Part shown: positions 35,410-43,364 of the stretch, one piece after another
Layout of the letters: the number at the start of each line of letters is the position of its first letter
Numbering within the stretch: position 1 is the first letter of the stretch
Origin: Actinomycetota bacterium
Lineage (GTDB): Bacteria > Actinomycetota > Geothermincolia > Geothermincolales > RBG-13-55-18
Assembly: GCA_030019255.1 (NCBI GenBank)
Contig: JASEFK010000007.1
Span: 95,709 to 151,349 of the forward strand
Length of the DNA stretch: 55,641 nucleotides
Direction: 5' to 3'
Notes under the pieces: model-generated
The model's input: the letters and a program-made list of their open reading frames with translations, nothing else
What the model was told of the DNA's origin: nothing
The model's database searches: none
Position numbers and translations under genes: made by a program

Positions 35410-36564
35410 ATGGACGAACTCTGCAGGATGGCCCGGAAACTGGTACCGCCCCGGCTCCGGGAATGGAAGGAAGGTGGCGGGCAAGTGGTGGGATATACCT
35501 GCGTGGCCACGCCGCGGGAGATCTTCGACGCCGCGGGTATATTGCCCTACCGCCTGCGCGCCCTGGGGAAACCGGAGCGCGACCACGCTGACGCCTACCT
35601 CTCCCGCTTCAACTGCGGGTTCTGCCGCGCCTGCCTTCAGCTGGCCCTGGAGGGAGCCTATGATTTTCTGGACGGGCTGGTGGAGACCAACGGATGCGAC
35701 CACCTGCGGGGGATGTTCGAGAACTGGAGCCGCACCACGAACCCCGGGTTCTTCCACTATCTCAAGGTTCCCCACCTGGTGACCGAGGAATCGCTGGAAT
35801 TCTTCGCCGAGGAGCTGGAGCTCCTCCGGGAATCACTTGCCAACTATTTCCAGGTAGATATCGGCGACTCCGCCCTCTCCGAGGCGGTGCGGGCGGCCAA
35901 CCGGCGCCGCGAGAGGATGCGCGAGCTGTTCTCCCTGCGGGAGAGGGAGAACCCGGCCCTCACCGGAAAGGAGGCGCTGGCCGCCCTCCTCCTGGAGTCC
36001 TCCCTGCCCCCGGCGGCGTTCGATGCCCTCCTGGAACAACTCCTGGAGGAGGTCCAGGGAAGGGAGATCCGCGGCTACCGAGCCCGGCTCCTCCTCGCCG
36101 GGAGCGCCACCGACGAGCCGGAGCTGGTAGGGGAGATCGAGGACCTGGGGGGCCTGGTGGTCACCGACGCCCTCTGCTACGGGACCCGTACCTTCTGGAA
36201 GCTTCCGGAGGTGGAAGGGGAGCCCATCCCCGCCCTCGCGGAGGCCTACCTGCGGCACCTGCTGTGTCCCCGCATGTTCGACGATTACCCTTCCCGGCTG
36301 GAGTTCATCCTCCGGGCGGCGGAGAGGGCCAGGGTGGACGGCGCCGTGCTGGTGTACAACAAGTTCTGCGACCTGCACGGGGTAGAGAACGTGCGCCTGC
36401 GCCTGGACCTGGAGGAACGCGGTATCCCGGTCCTGGTCCTGGAGAAGGAATACGGTTCCCCCGCCGACCTGGGACGGATACGCACCCGGGTGCAGGCCTT
36501 CCTGGAGCGCATCTCCGGCCGGAGAGGCTCCGGGGTGGCCGCTTTGCCGACGGGCGGCGTCTGA
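35410..36564 (+). CDS. 2-hydroxyacyl-CoA dehydratase/benzoyl-CoA reductase-type subunit (HgdB/BcrC/BzdN-like)
   Basis: A 384-residue Fe-S protein of the 2-hydroxyacyl-CoA dehydratase D-component family. VVGYTCVATPREIFDAAGILPYRLR is the family's N-terminal signature. Candidate cluster ligands include C31, C69, C72, C75 and C96 (CGFCRAC, then NGCDH) and a later cysteine in NKFCDLHG. Family members use ATP-driven one-electron reduction to dehydrate 2-hydroxyacyl-CoA or to dearomatise benzoyl-CoA. Length is close to BcrC (about 383). It starts with GAGGGGGAG upstream of the ATG and is followed 18 nt later by the second subunit. Confidence 0.85.
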   Translation: MDELCRMARKLVPPRLREWKEGGGQVVGYTCVATPREIFDAAGILPYRLRALGKPERDHADAYLSRFNCGFCRACLQLALEGAYDFLDGLVETNGCDHLRGMFENWSRTTNPGFFHYLKVPHLVTEESLEFFAEELELLRESLANYFQVDIGDSALSEAVRAANRRRERMRELFSLRERENPALTGKEALAALLLESSLPPAAFDALLEQLLEEVQGREIRGYRARLLLAGSATDEPELVGEIEDLGGLVVTDALCYGTRTFWKLPEVEGEPIPALAEAYLRHLLCPRMFDDYPSRLEFILRAAERARVDGAVLVYNKFCDLHGVENVRLRLDLEERGIPVLVLEKEYGSPADLGRIRTRVQAFLERISGRRGSGVAALPTGGV

Positions 36565-36582
36565 GAACGGAGGGGTGAGAGA

Positions 36583-37983
36583 ATGGCCGCACGGGGTTTG
36601 GATATCGGCGACGGGCTCTTCCGCAGGGTGGAGGAGCTTATCGAGGTGGCCATGGATCTTCCCAGGGGGATGAGCGACCAGGAGGTGGAGGGCCTGCTCC
36701 ACCTGCTTCCCCCGGATACCTCGCGCTCCATGCGCGCCCTCCTCTCCCCCCGCTTCCGCGAGGTGAGCCTGGACTTCATAACCATGATCGGGGGCTGGAT
36801 ACGCGAGGCCCGGCGGGCCCGGGAGGAGGGGCGCAAGGTGATCCTGGTCCCCTTCAACTTCCCCCCCGAGATAATCTACCTCTTCCGGAATGCCGTTCCC
36901 CTCACCAGCGAGGTGCTCACCACCCTGGGAGTCTCCGTGCTGGAGGGGCAGGGGGAGCGTTACTGGGACTACGCCATGGGCCTGGGGATACCCGATTTCC
37001 TCTGCTCCTCGTCCACCATCGAGCTGGGATCCGTCCTCACCGGCCGGGACTTCGAGCCGGACATCATCGTCCAGTCCGCCCCCGGCGCCTGCGACGCCAA
37101 CTCCAAGATCCACGAGTTCGTCTCCCTGCACATGGGCATACCGCAGGTGATCCTGGAGAAACCCACCGAGACCGGGCCGCGGGGGAGGAAGCTCCACCGG
37201 CGCTACTTCCTGGGCTTCCTCCGCCGCCTGGAGGAGATGATCGGTGAGGAGCTGGACGAGGAGCGCATGCGCGAGGTGCTGGAGGAGGCCAACCGCGCCG
37301 CGGAGCTCTACTACGAGCTGTACGACTTGAAAAAATTCTCTCCCTGCCCGGTGCCCAACATCTTCTCCCTCTTCACCTACGGGACCCGCTTCACCCGCTG
37401 GGGCCGCCCGGAGGGAACGGAGATGATGCGCGCCATGGTGAACCTTTCCAGGAAGCGCCTGGAGGCCGGGGAGTACCCCGCCTCGGAGGAGGTAGCCCGC
37501 TGTATATGGCTTTATATCGGGTACTACTTCGACTTCCTAGGCTTCTTCAACTGGATGGAGGAGCGGGGCATAACCTACCTGAACGACGTCCTCTCCCTGT
37601 GCCAGCCCCGCTTCGTGGACACCTCCTCCCGGGAGAGCATGCTTGAGGGCCTGGCGGAAACCTGCTTCGAGTATCCCATGACCAGGCAGATGGGGTCCTC
37701 CTCCATGTCCCTTACCTGGATAGAGGACATGTGTGGGTTCATCCGTGACCTGCGCGCCGACTGCGCCATCTACTCCGGGCACCACGCCTGCAAGCAGACC
37801 TGGAGCGTCATCAACCAGGTGCGCCAGGAGATAATGAAGCGCACCGGGGCCCCCGTCCTCTGCCTGCAGGGAGATTCCTGGATCCGGCGTATGACCCCCA
37901 CCAGCGTGCTCCAGGAGGAGATAGAATCCTTCGTGGCCAACGTGGTCCGCAGGCGTAGCCGCCGGGCAGGGAGGAGTGCATGA
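36583..37983 (+). CDS. 2-hydroxyacyl-CoA dehydratase/benzoyl-CoA reductase-type subunit (HgdA/BcrB/BzdO-like)
   Basis: A 466-residue partner subunit of the same fold. Typical segments are VPFNFPPEIIYLFRNAVPLTSEVL (N-domain), PGACDANSK, and HHACKQTWSVINQVRQEI near the C-terminus, where the Cys is a probable cluster ligand. PCPVPN, LCQPRF and DMCGFIRD give further cysteines. The length is nearer to BcrB/BzdO (about 440-450) than is usual for the smaller dehydratase subunit. GGAGGGGTGAG precedes the ATG. It ends about 90 bp before a separate promoter for the activase operon. Confidence 0.82.
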   Translation: MAARGLDIGDGLFRRVEELIEVAMDLPRGMSDQEVEGLLHLLPPDTSRSMRALLSPRFREVSLDFITMIGGWIREARRAREEGRKVILVPFNFPPEIIYLFRNAVPLTSEVLTTLGVSVLEGQGERYWDYAMGLGIPDFLCSSSTIELGSVLTGRDFEPDIIVQSAPGACDANSKIHEFVSLHMGIPQVILEKPTETGPRGRKLHRRYFLGFLRRLEEMIGEELDEERMREVLEEANRAAELYYELYDLKKFSPCPVPNIFSLFTYGTRFTRWGRPEGTEMMRAMVNLSRKRLEAGEYPASEEVARCIWLYIGYYFDFLGFFNWMEERGITYLNDVLSLCQPRFVDTSSRESMLEGLAETCFEYPMTRQMGSSSMSLTWIEDMCGFIRDLRADCAIYSGHHACKQTWSVINQVRQEIMKRTGAPVLCLQGDSWIRRMTPTSVLQEEIESFVANVVRRRSRRAGRSA

Positions 37984-38073
37984 GAGGAGGTCGTTCCCGA
38001 GGGGTGAGGGGAAACGATTCCCGTTCAGCGGGAGACCTTCCAGAGCTTCCGTTCTACCTCGACGGAGACGAGA
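37984..38073. other. Short spacer between dehydratase and activase operons
   Basis: About 90 bp without a gene or strong terminator. Some read-through from the dehydratase genes into the activase operon is therefore likely. Confidence 0.35.
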
Positions 38074-38102
38074 TTGACAGAAAATGACCGCGGTCATATC
38101 AT
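38074..38102 (+). promoter_or_regulatory. Near-consensus promoter with palindromic operator in the spacer (activase operon)
   Basis: TTGACA (38074-38079), 17 bp, TATCAT (38097-38102). The perfect 14-bp palindrome ATGACCGCGGTCAT (38084-38097) fills most of the spacer and touches the -10, a classic place for a repressor. Transcription should start near 38109, giving a leader of about 200 nt. Confidence 0.8.
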
Positions 38103-38134
38103 ACAACCGCCCCGTAAAGATCCGGCTGCATTCG

Positions 38135-38211
38135 CGGGGAGGAGGCTCGGATGAGCCACCCATCGCACCTTCCCCAATTCGCGATGGCTCATCCTGCCTC
38201 CTGAATCCCCG
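38135..38211 (+). ncRNA. Long hairpin in the 5' leader of the activase operon
   Basis: Nested pairings: CGGGGA (38135-38140) with TCCCCG (38206-38211), GGAGGC (38141-38146) with GCCTCC (38196-38201), GGATGAGCC (38149-38157) with GGCTCATCC (38186-38194), and ATCGC (38162-38166) with GCGAT (38181-38185). About 26 pairs with small bulges. There is no T-tract after it, so it is not a simple terminator. It could be an mRNA-stability or cis-regulatory element; no known riboswitch is recognised. Confidence 0.6.
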
Positions 38212-38312
38212 GAGACGGATGGGATAAAATTGAAGGTGGGGACATAAAGAAGCAGGCCAGGACCTTGTGCACGGACCCAGGGGACCGGCAAGTCGGCAGA
38301 GGGAGGTGAGAC

Positions 38313-39104
38313 ATGCGCTTCGGGGGTATCGACGTGGGCTCCCTCACCGCCCAGGCGGTGATCATGGAGGACGGAAAGATCGCCGGCTTCCGGAGCATAA
38401 GGGTGAAGCCCAACCCGGTGGAATCGGCGGAGACGGTGATGGGGGAGCTCCTCTCCGAGCTGGGCCTCCGTCCCGGGGACATCGACTTCACGGTGAGCAC
38501 CGGGTACGGCAGGGAGCAGGTGCAGGCCCGCGGCCTGGCCCAGGCCAACGTGAGCGAGATCTCCTGCCACGGCACGGGCGCCCTGTGGCTCCTCCCCGGG
38601 GTGCGCACCATCATCGACATCGGGGGCCAGGACGCCAAGGTCATCCGCATGGAGCCCACGGGAGAGCTCAAGGATTTCGTCATGAACGACAAGTGCGCGG
38701 CGGGAACCGGTCGCTTCCTGGAGGTCATGTGCCGCACCCTGGGCATTACCCTGGACGAGCTGGGCACCCTGTCCCTCAAGTCCCGGCACCCGGTGGACCT
38801 CTCCAGCCGCTGCAGCATCTTCTGCGAGACGGAGGTCCTGCACTACATGCAGCGGGGCGTGGACAAGGCGGACATCGCCGCAAGCGTCAACCGGGCCATG
38901 GCCGAGCGGGTGGCCGCCCTGGCCCGACGGGTGGGGGTGGAACCTGAGGTGACCATGTCCGGCGGGGTGGCCAAGAACGCCGCGGTGAAGGCGGAACTGG
39001 AGCGCATCCTGGGAGTGAGGATGGTGCCCTGCCCGGTGGATCCCCAGATCGTGGGGGCGCTGGGCGCCGCCATCCTCGCCCGTCGCATGGGAGGGACGAG
39101 ATGA
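38313..39104 (+). CDS. ATP-dependent dehydratase/reductase activase 1 (ASKHA family)
   Basis: A 263-residue HgdC/BcrA/BadF-type activase: an ATPase dimer with one [4Fe-4S] cluster that injects an electron into the dehydratase or reductase. GIDVGSLTAQAV (5-16), STGYGR, DIGGQDAKVI (102-111), NDKCAAGTG (125-133) and MSGGVAKNAAV form the ASKHA motifs. C128 and C167 (SSRCSIF) match the cluster ligands C127 and C166 of Acidaminococcus HgdC. GGGAGGTGAG precedes the ATG. First gene of the operon; overlaps activase 2 by 4 nt. Confidence 0.93.
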   Translation: MRFGGIDVGSLTAQAVIMEDGKIAGFRSIRVKPNPVESAETVMGELLSELGLRPGDIDFTVSTGYGREQVQARGLAQANVSEISCHGTGALWLLPGVRTIIDIGGQDAKVIRMEPTGELKDFVMNDKCAAGTGRFLEVMCRTLGITLDELGTLSLKSRHPVDLSSRCSIFCETEVLHYMQRGVDKADIAASVNRAMAERVAALARRVGVEPEVTMSGGVAKNAAVKAELERILGVRMVPCPVDPQIVGALGAAILARRMGGTR

Positions 39105-39871
39105 AGGCGCTGGGTTGCGACATCGGGAGCCTCTTCTCCAAGGCGGTGGTCATGGACGGCGAGACCCTGCTCGCCTGGAAGATAATGGAGACCACCGGCA
39201 ACATCGCCGGGGAAGTGGACGGGCTCATCGAGGAGGTGTGCCGCGAGGCGGGGGTGAGCCGCCACAACCTGGACGGCATGGTGACCACGGGAAGCGGAGC
39301 CGAGTTCCTCAAGGAGGCCGACTTCCTGGAGGACGAGGTGGCCTGCATCGGCTGGGCAGCGCGTTGCCTCCTTCCCGAGGTGGACCTGGTGGTGGACATC
39401 GGGGGACAGAGCATCACCTCCATGCTCCTGGACCCGGAGGGCGAGGTCGTAGACTTCATGCGCAACGACAAGTGTGCCTCGGGCTCCGGCCGCTTCCTGG
39501 AGGTCATGGCCGCGGCCCTGGGCATCCCCGTGGAGCGCATCGACGAGGAGGCCTCGCGGGCCGCGAAGCGCGTCCCCATAAGCTCCCAGTGCGGTGTCTT
39601 CGTGGAGAGCGAGGTCATCACCCACGTCAACAACGGGGAATCACCCCAGGACATCGTGGCCGGCCTGTGCGACGCCGTGGCTCGCATCGTCACCTCCCAG
39701 GCCCGCCGCTTCGGGGGCGGCAACCGCTACACCTTCACCGGCGGCGTGGCCAGGGTACACACCGTGGTGGACCTGGTGCGTGAGCGCATGGAGGGAGAAT
39801 TCCAACCCTTCCCCCTGGACCCCATGCTGGCCGCGGCGGTGGGCGCCGCCCTGCTGGTGGAAGCGAGCTGA
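39101..39871 (+). CDS. ATP-dependent dehydratase/reductase activase 2 (ASKHA family)
   Basis: A 256-residue paralogue of the preceding gene. GCDIGSLFSKAVVM (5-18), DIGGQSITSMLL (99-110), NDKCASGSG (122-130) and TGGVARVHTV keep the ASKHA core; cluster cysteines C125 and C164 are present. It is clearly diverged: DIGGQS replaces DIGGQD, and the final motif lacks the Lys-Asn of copy 1. Two non-identical adjacent activases suggest a heterodimer, as in benzoyl-CoA reductase (BcrA/D, BzdP/Q), whereas dehydratases use one activase homodimer. Confidence 0.92.
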   Translation: MKALGCDIGSLFSKAVVMDGETLLAWKIMETTGNIAGEVDGLIEEVCREAGVSRHNLDGMVTTGSGAEFLKEADFLEDEVACIGWAARCLLPEVDLVVDIGGQSITSMLLDPEGEVVDFMRNDKCASGSGRFLEVMAAALGIPVERIDEEASRAAKRVPISSQCGVFVESEVITHVNNGESPQDIVAGLCDAVARIVTSQARRFGGGNRYTFTGGVARVHTVVDLVRERMEGEFQPFPLDPMLAAAVGAALLVEAS

Positions 39872-39872
39872 G

Positions 39873-40607
39873 TTGGGACTCTTCGAGGAACCCCTGAAGG
39901 ACATCCGGCGCTACCTGGAGGAAAAGCGCTCCCTGGGAAAAGCGAGGGAGTTCTCCTATACCCCCGTGCTTCCCCGGGCCTCCTCCCCCCAGGTCATCCT
40001 GAGCGAGGACACCGGCCTGGAGCTGGGAAGCCCAGGCACGTCCTCCCGTTCCCTCCTTCTCTGGGACGACTCCGGAGCCGTGGCGGACGGGAGGATAACC
40101 CTGGTGGGACCGGACTTCCCGGAGATCGGCGGCGGAAGGGCGCCCCTGGCCCAGGTGGTCATGGTGGGCGGCCGCTTCAGCGACGAGTACGACTGTTACC
40201 GCGACCTACGTGACGCCACCTACAACCTCGGCCTGCTCGGCTTCATGACCCGCGTCCTCCCCGGGAGACAGAGCGTGTGGTGCCGCATCAGCCGGGAAGC
40301 CATGGCCCGGGGCTTCAACGCCCAGGTGCTGGGGAGCGCCCTCATCCAAGCGGTGAAGAGCCTGGACTTCGTGGACGCCGCGGAGGTGCTCCTGGTAACC
40401 TCCTCCCCGGAGGACATCGAGGAACTGTCCGGCGCCGCCGACCTGGTCCAGGAGATCGTGGAGGCGCTGATCAAGATGTACGAGGAGATGAACTTCGACT
40501 GCGACACCTGCGAGTACGTGGAGGTCTGCGACAGCGTGGTCGAGCTGCGGCGCATCCGCGAGCGCCTGCAGGCGGAACGGGGCGGTGGGGAGGTCGATCC
40601 CGGGTGA
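39873..40607 (+). CDS. Stand-alone protein resembling acetyl-CoA synthase (AcsB/CdhC) C-terminal domain
   Basis: A 244-residue protein starting at TTG 39873, 1 nt after the activase 2 stop. By eye it follows an acetyl-CoA synthase beta-subunit domain: LELGSPG near 49-55 for the ELGGP segment, DGRITLVGPDFPEI (72-85) for DGxVxxIGPDI, PLAQVVMVGGRFSDEYD (91-107), and VWCRISREAMARGF (135-148) for WxRISKxAxxKG. The C-terminus has C210, C213 and C219 (DCDTCEYVEVC), a possible metal site that differs from the CLCQ..C A-cluster site. It lacks the CO-tunnel-interacting N-domain, so it cannot be a full acetyl-CoA synthase. Role unknown; an electron or metal-cofactor partner is inferred from the CooC-like neighbour. 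Confidence 0.6.
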   Translation: MGLFEEPLKDIRRYLEEKRSLGKAREFSYTPVLPRASSPQVILSEDTGLELGSPGTSSRSLLLWDDSGAVADGRITLVGPDFPEIGGGRAPLAQVVMVGGRFSDEYDCYRDLRDATYNLGLLGFMTRVLPGRQSVWCRISREAMARGFNAQVLGSALIQAVKSLDFVDAAEVLLVTSSPEDIEELSGAADLVQEIVEALIKMYEEMNFDCDTCEYVEVCDSVVELRRIRERLQAERGGGEVDPG

Positions 40608-41365
40608 ACCAGAGGACGGTGGTGGCCGTCTGCGGCAAGGGCGGGGTGGGCAAGACCACCGTGGCCGCCCTTCTGGCCAGGCTCCTCCGGGAGGACGGCC
40701 GGCGCCGCGTCCTGGTGGTGGACGCCGACCCGGCCGTGGGACTGGGCATGGCCCTGCGCATCTTCCCGCCCAGGACGGTCAACGACGTGCGCAAGGAGAT
40801 CATCTCCACGGTGCGGGAGCACGCCGCCGACCAGGTGGACCTGGCGGCCTCCGTGGATTACAAGATGATGGAGATCCTGGAGGAGGAGGGCAACCTGGCC
40901 TTCCTCTCCGTGGGGCGCCCGGAGGAGGAGGGATGCTACTGCCAGCTGAACATGCTGCTGCGGGAAGCCATCGAGTTCCTCTCCTCCCACTTCGACCTCA
41001 CCCTCATCGACGCCGAGGCCGGGGTGGAACAGGTGAACCGGCGGGTGATGCGCTCCGTCTCCCACCTCCTCCTGGTCAGCGACGTAACGGCCAAAGGCAT
41101 TAAAGTGGCGGAGTCCATCCGGGAGGTCGCCGAGGAGGCCGTGGACTACCGGAAGCTGGGCCTCATCGTCAACCGGGTGAGGGACCCGGAAGAGGCCCGG
41201 GCGGTGTGTGAAAGCACTGTCCTTCCCCTGCTGGGATTCCTCCCGGAGGACGAGACGGTCCGGGAATTCGACGCCGGGGCTGAAAACTTCCTGGAAATTC
41301 CTTCCTCCCCGGCCCTCGAGGCGGCGCGCGAGTGCCTTCTCGCAAGCGGTTTTCTTTCCTCCTGA
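40604..41365 (+). CDS. CooC/AcsF-type nickel-insertion ATPase
   Basis: A 253-residue MinD-like ATPase. The deviant Walker A GKGGVGKTT is at 11-19, VVDADPAVGLG at 38-48, and the CxC metal-binding motif GCYCQLN has C111 and C113, matching C112/C114 of Carboxydothermus CooC1. CooC and AcsF load nickel into CO dehydrogenase or acetyl-CoA synthase, yet neither full enzyme is in the window. The GTG start at 40604 overlaps the upstream stop as GTGA, so it is coupled to the acetyl-CoA-synthase-like gene. It ends 15 bp before the convergent acyl-CoA ligase. Confidence 0.85.
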   Translation: MNQRTVVAVCGKGGVGKTTVAALLARLLREDGRRRVLVVDADPAVGLGMALRIFPPRTVNDVRKEIISTVREHAADQVDLAASVDYKMMEILEEEGNLAFLSVGRPEEEGCYCQLNMLLREAIEFLSSHFDLTLIDAEAGVEQVNRRVMRSVSHLLLVSDVTAKGIKVAESIREVAEEAVDYRKLGLIVNRVRDPEEARAVCESTVLPLLGFLPEDETVREFDAGAENFLEIPSSPALEAARECLLASGFLSS

Positions 41366-41380
41366 GCTGAAGGTTCCGCC

Positions 41381-43237
41381 TCAGCCCTCCGTGGCCTGGT
41401 CGGGCTGCAGTTTCTTTACTTGCATCTCCCGCAGGGCCTTCTTGTTGACCTTGAAGACCTCGGTGAGAGGCATCTCGTCCAGGAAGATCACCTCACGGGG
41501 CACGGCATACTTGGCCACCTTCTCCTTGAGGTAGTTCATGTAATCCTCTTCGGTGACCTTTCCCTTGTACTCCTCCTTCACCTGGACGAAGACCCACACC
41601 CGCTCGCTACCCGGCCTCTCCGGGTCGGGGACCCCGATGGTGGCCGCCAGCTCGGTGGCCGGGTGATCGTAAAGGATGTCGTCCACCTCGCGGGTGTACA
41701 CCTTGTACCCGGAAACGATGACCATGTCCTTGGTCCGGTCGACGATGGAGAAGTAGCCGTTCTCGTCCATCTTCACCACGTCCCCAGTGTGGACGAAGCC
41801 TTCCTCGTCCAGGCCCTTGCCCGGCTCCGGCCAGTAACCCAGCATGCGCTGGGGTCCCTTGAGGAGCATTTCGCCCACCTTGCCGTCCCGGTAAAGCTCC
41901 TCGAAGGAGAGGACGCGCCCGCTGTCCACCTCCACCACCCGGACCTCGGTGTCCGGCAGGGGGATGCCGATGGTGGCCTTCTTCTCCACCCTGCGGGCCT
42001 CCTCGGACTTGCGGGAGCGCTTGGCCAGGAAGCCGATGATGCCGGTGAACATCTTGCCGAACCTCCTGGGACCCAGGAGCCTGGCCTGGGCCCTGGTGAG
42101 GGCGATGCTCACCGGGTTAAAGAGTACGGCGTTGAAGATCCTTACCCCCTTCCTTCCCCCCATGACCCGCAGGTTGGTGGAGACGTTGAAGTGGGTTACC
42201 GGGGAGAGCTCGGAGAGGCCATATCCCTCGGATACGTACCCTCCCCCGCTGGATTCCTCGAACTTCTCCTGGACCGTGGGGGGCAGCGCCGCTGAGCCGG
42301 AAATGCCGATGACCCGGGCGGCCCGCAGGTCCTCCTCAAGCATCTTCATGAACTGGGTGGGAACCCCGAACTGGATCACCGGATTGTACTTGTGCATGAT
42401 GTCCAGCATGGCCTTCACGTCCCGGGGGTCGGGGACGATGAGCATGGTGGCGGCCATGCCCCCGATCATGGTGTGCATGATGCAGTGACCGTAGCTGTGG
42501 AAGAAGGGAAGCCCCATGATGACGTTGATATTCCCCTTGAGCACCTTGGTCACGGGGCCGAAGACGGCGATGTTCTGGAGTACGTTGGCCACCAGGTTGC
42601 GGTGGGTGAGCATGCATCCCTTGGGAAGTCCCGTGGTCCCGCCGGTGAAGAGCAGGGTCTCCAGGTCATGGGCGGGATCGATGTCCACCTTGGGGGGCCG
42701 GGGATCAGCCTGCTCGATTACCTCCGGAAGCCAGAGTACATCCGGAAGGCTGGAACGCTTGGTGGACCACCCGGAATAATCGTCCAGCTTGGTAATGATG
42801 ATGTTGGGGGCGGCCATGAACTCCCGCAAGTACTCGGCGGTGGCCAGGTGTTCCTCCAGGCAGATGATGGCCTTGGGAGAGCTCTCGGTGAACTTGTGAG
42901 CCAGGGTTTCCCGGGCCTCGAGGAAGCTGCAGGGCACGTGCACCGCCCCCGCCTTGGAGATCCCGGAATCGGCCACCACGTACTGGATAGAGGAGGGAAG
43001 CAGGGTCACCACACGGTCACCCTTCTCCACCCCCAGGCCCGCCAGGGCGTTAGCCAGGCGGTCCGCGTGGTCCTTAATCTCCCCGTAGGTCATCTCCAGG
43101 CCCAACTGGACGCAACCCATGCGGGGAAATTCCTCCGCCACCCGGTCCAGGAACCCGTGGGTGGGGATGGAGGGATAGGGCTCCAAGGTCCTGGGAATGC
43201 CGCAGAGATCATATTCCTTGAACCACGGGTACTCCAT
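41381..43237 (-). CDS. Long-chain-type acyl-CoA ligase (AMP-forming) with unusual insertion
   Basis: A 618-residue adenylate-forming enzyme. TGGTTGLPKG (198-207) is the AMP-binding P-loop, GYGLSELSP (338-346) the A5 motif, HTGDVVKM the A7 motif, and the C-terminal lysine lies in EVFKVNKKAL. Between A5 and IGIPLPDTEV (423-432) are about 70 residues (352-420), basic and partly hydrophobic, where most family members have 15-20. It activates a carboxylic acid as its CoA thioester, possibly the substrate of the dehydratase/reductase module. Ribosome-binding AAAGGGGGG is upstream of the ATG. Confidence 0.88.
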   Translation of the reverse strand: MEYPWFKEYDLCGIPRTLEPYPSIPTHGFLDRVAEEFPRMGCVQLGLEMTYGEIKDHADRLANALAGLGVEKGDRVVTLLPSSIQYVVADSGISKAGAVHVPCSFLEARETLAHKFTESSPKAIICLEEHLATAEYLREFMAAPNIIITKLDDYSGWSTKRSSLPDVLWLPEVIEQADPRPPKVDIDPAHDLETLLFTGGTTGLPKGCMLTHRNLVANVLQNIAVFGPVTKVLKGNINVIMGLPFFHSYGHCIMHTMIGGMAATMLIVPDPRDVKAMLDIMHKYNPVIQFGVPTQFMKMLEEDLRAARVIGISGSAALPPTVQEKFEESSGGGYVSEGYGLSELSPVTHFNVSTNLRVMGGRKGVRIFNAVLFNPVSIALTRAQARLLGPRRFGKMFTGIIGFLAKRSRKSEEARRVEKKATIGIPLPDTEVRVVEVDSGRVLSFEELYRDGKVGEMLLKGPQRMLGYWPEPGKGLDEEGFVHTGDVVKMDENGYFSIVDRTKDMVIVSGYKVYTREVDDILYDHPATELAATIGVPDPERPGSERVWVFVQVKEEYKGKVTEEDYMNYLKEKVAKYAVPREVIFLDEMPLTEVFKVNKKALREMQVKKLQPDQATEG

Positions 43238-43335
43238 AGTCGCAACCCCCCCTTTTTTAACATCGGCCCTACGGTCGGCGGATCCGGTTCTCGGAAATCC
43301 GGTACCGTGCCCTTGGTGCTCCTAAGATAACATAC

Positions 43336-43364
43336 ATGCTAATTCCATATGTTCACAATATCAA
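43336..43364 (-). promoter_or_regulatory. Candidate proximal promoter of the acyl-CoA ligase gene
   Basis: Minus-strand TTGATA (43359-43364) and TAGCAT (43336-43341) are 17 bp apart. AACATA/TATGTT arms flank the -10. A start near 43329 gives a leader of about 90 nt. Confidence 0.45.

Noticed and set aside
39873-41365. A Wood-Ljungdahl CO dehydrogenase/acetyl-CoA synthase locus
   Set aside because: Only a C-terminal-domain-like fragment and a CooC-type ATPase are present; no CO dehydrogenase, corrinoid protein, methyltransferase or full AcsB is in the window.
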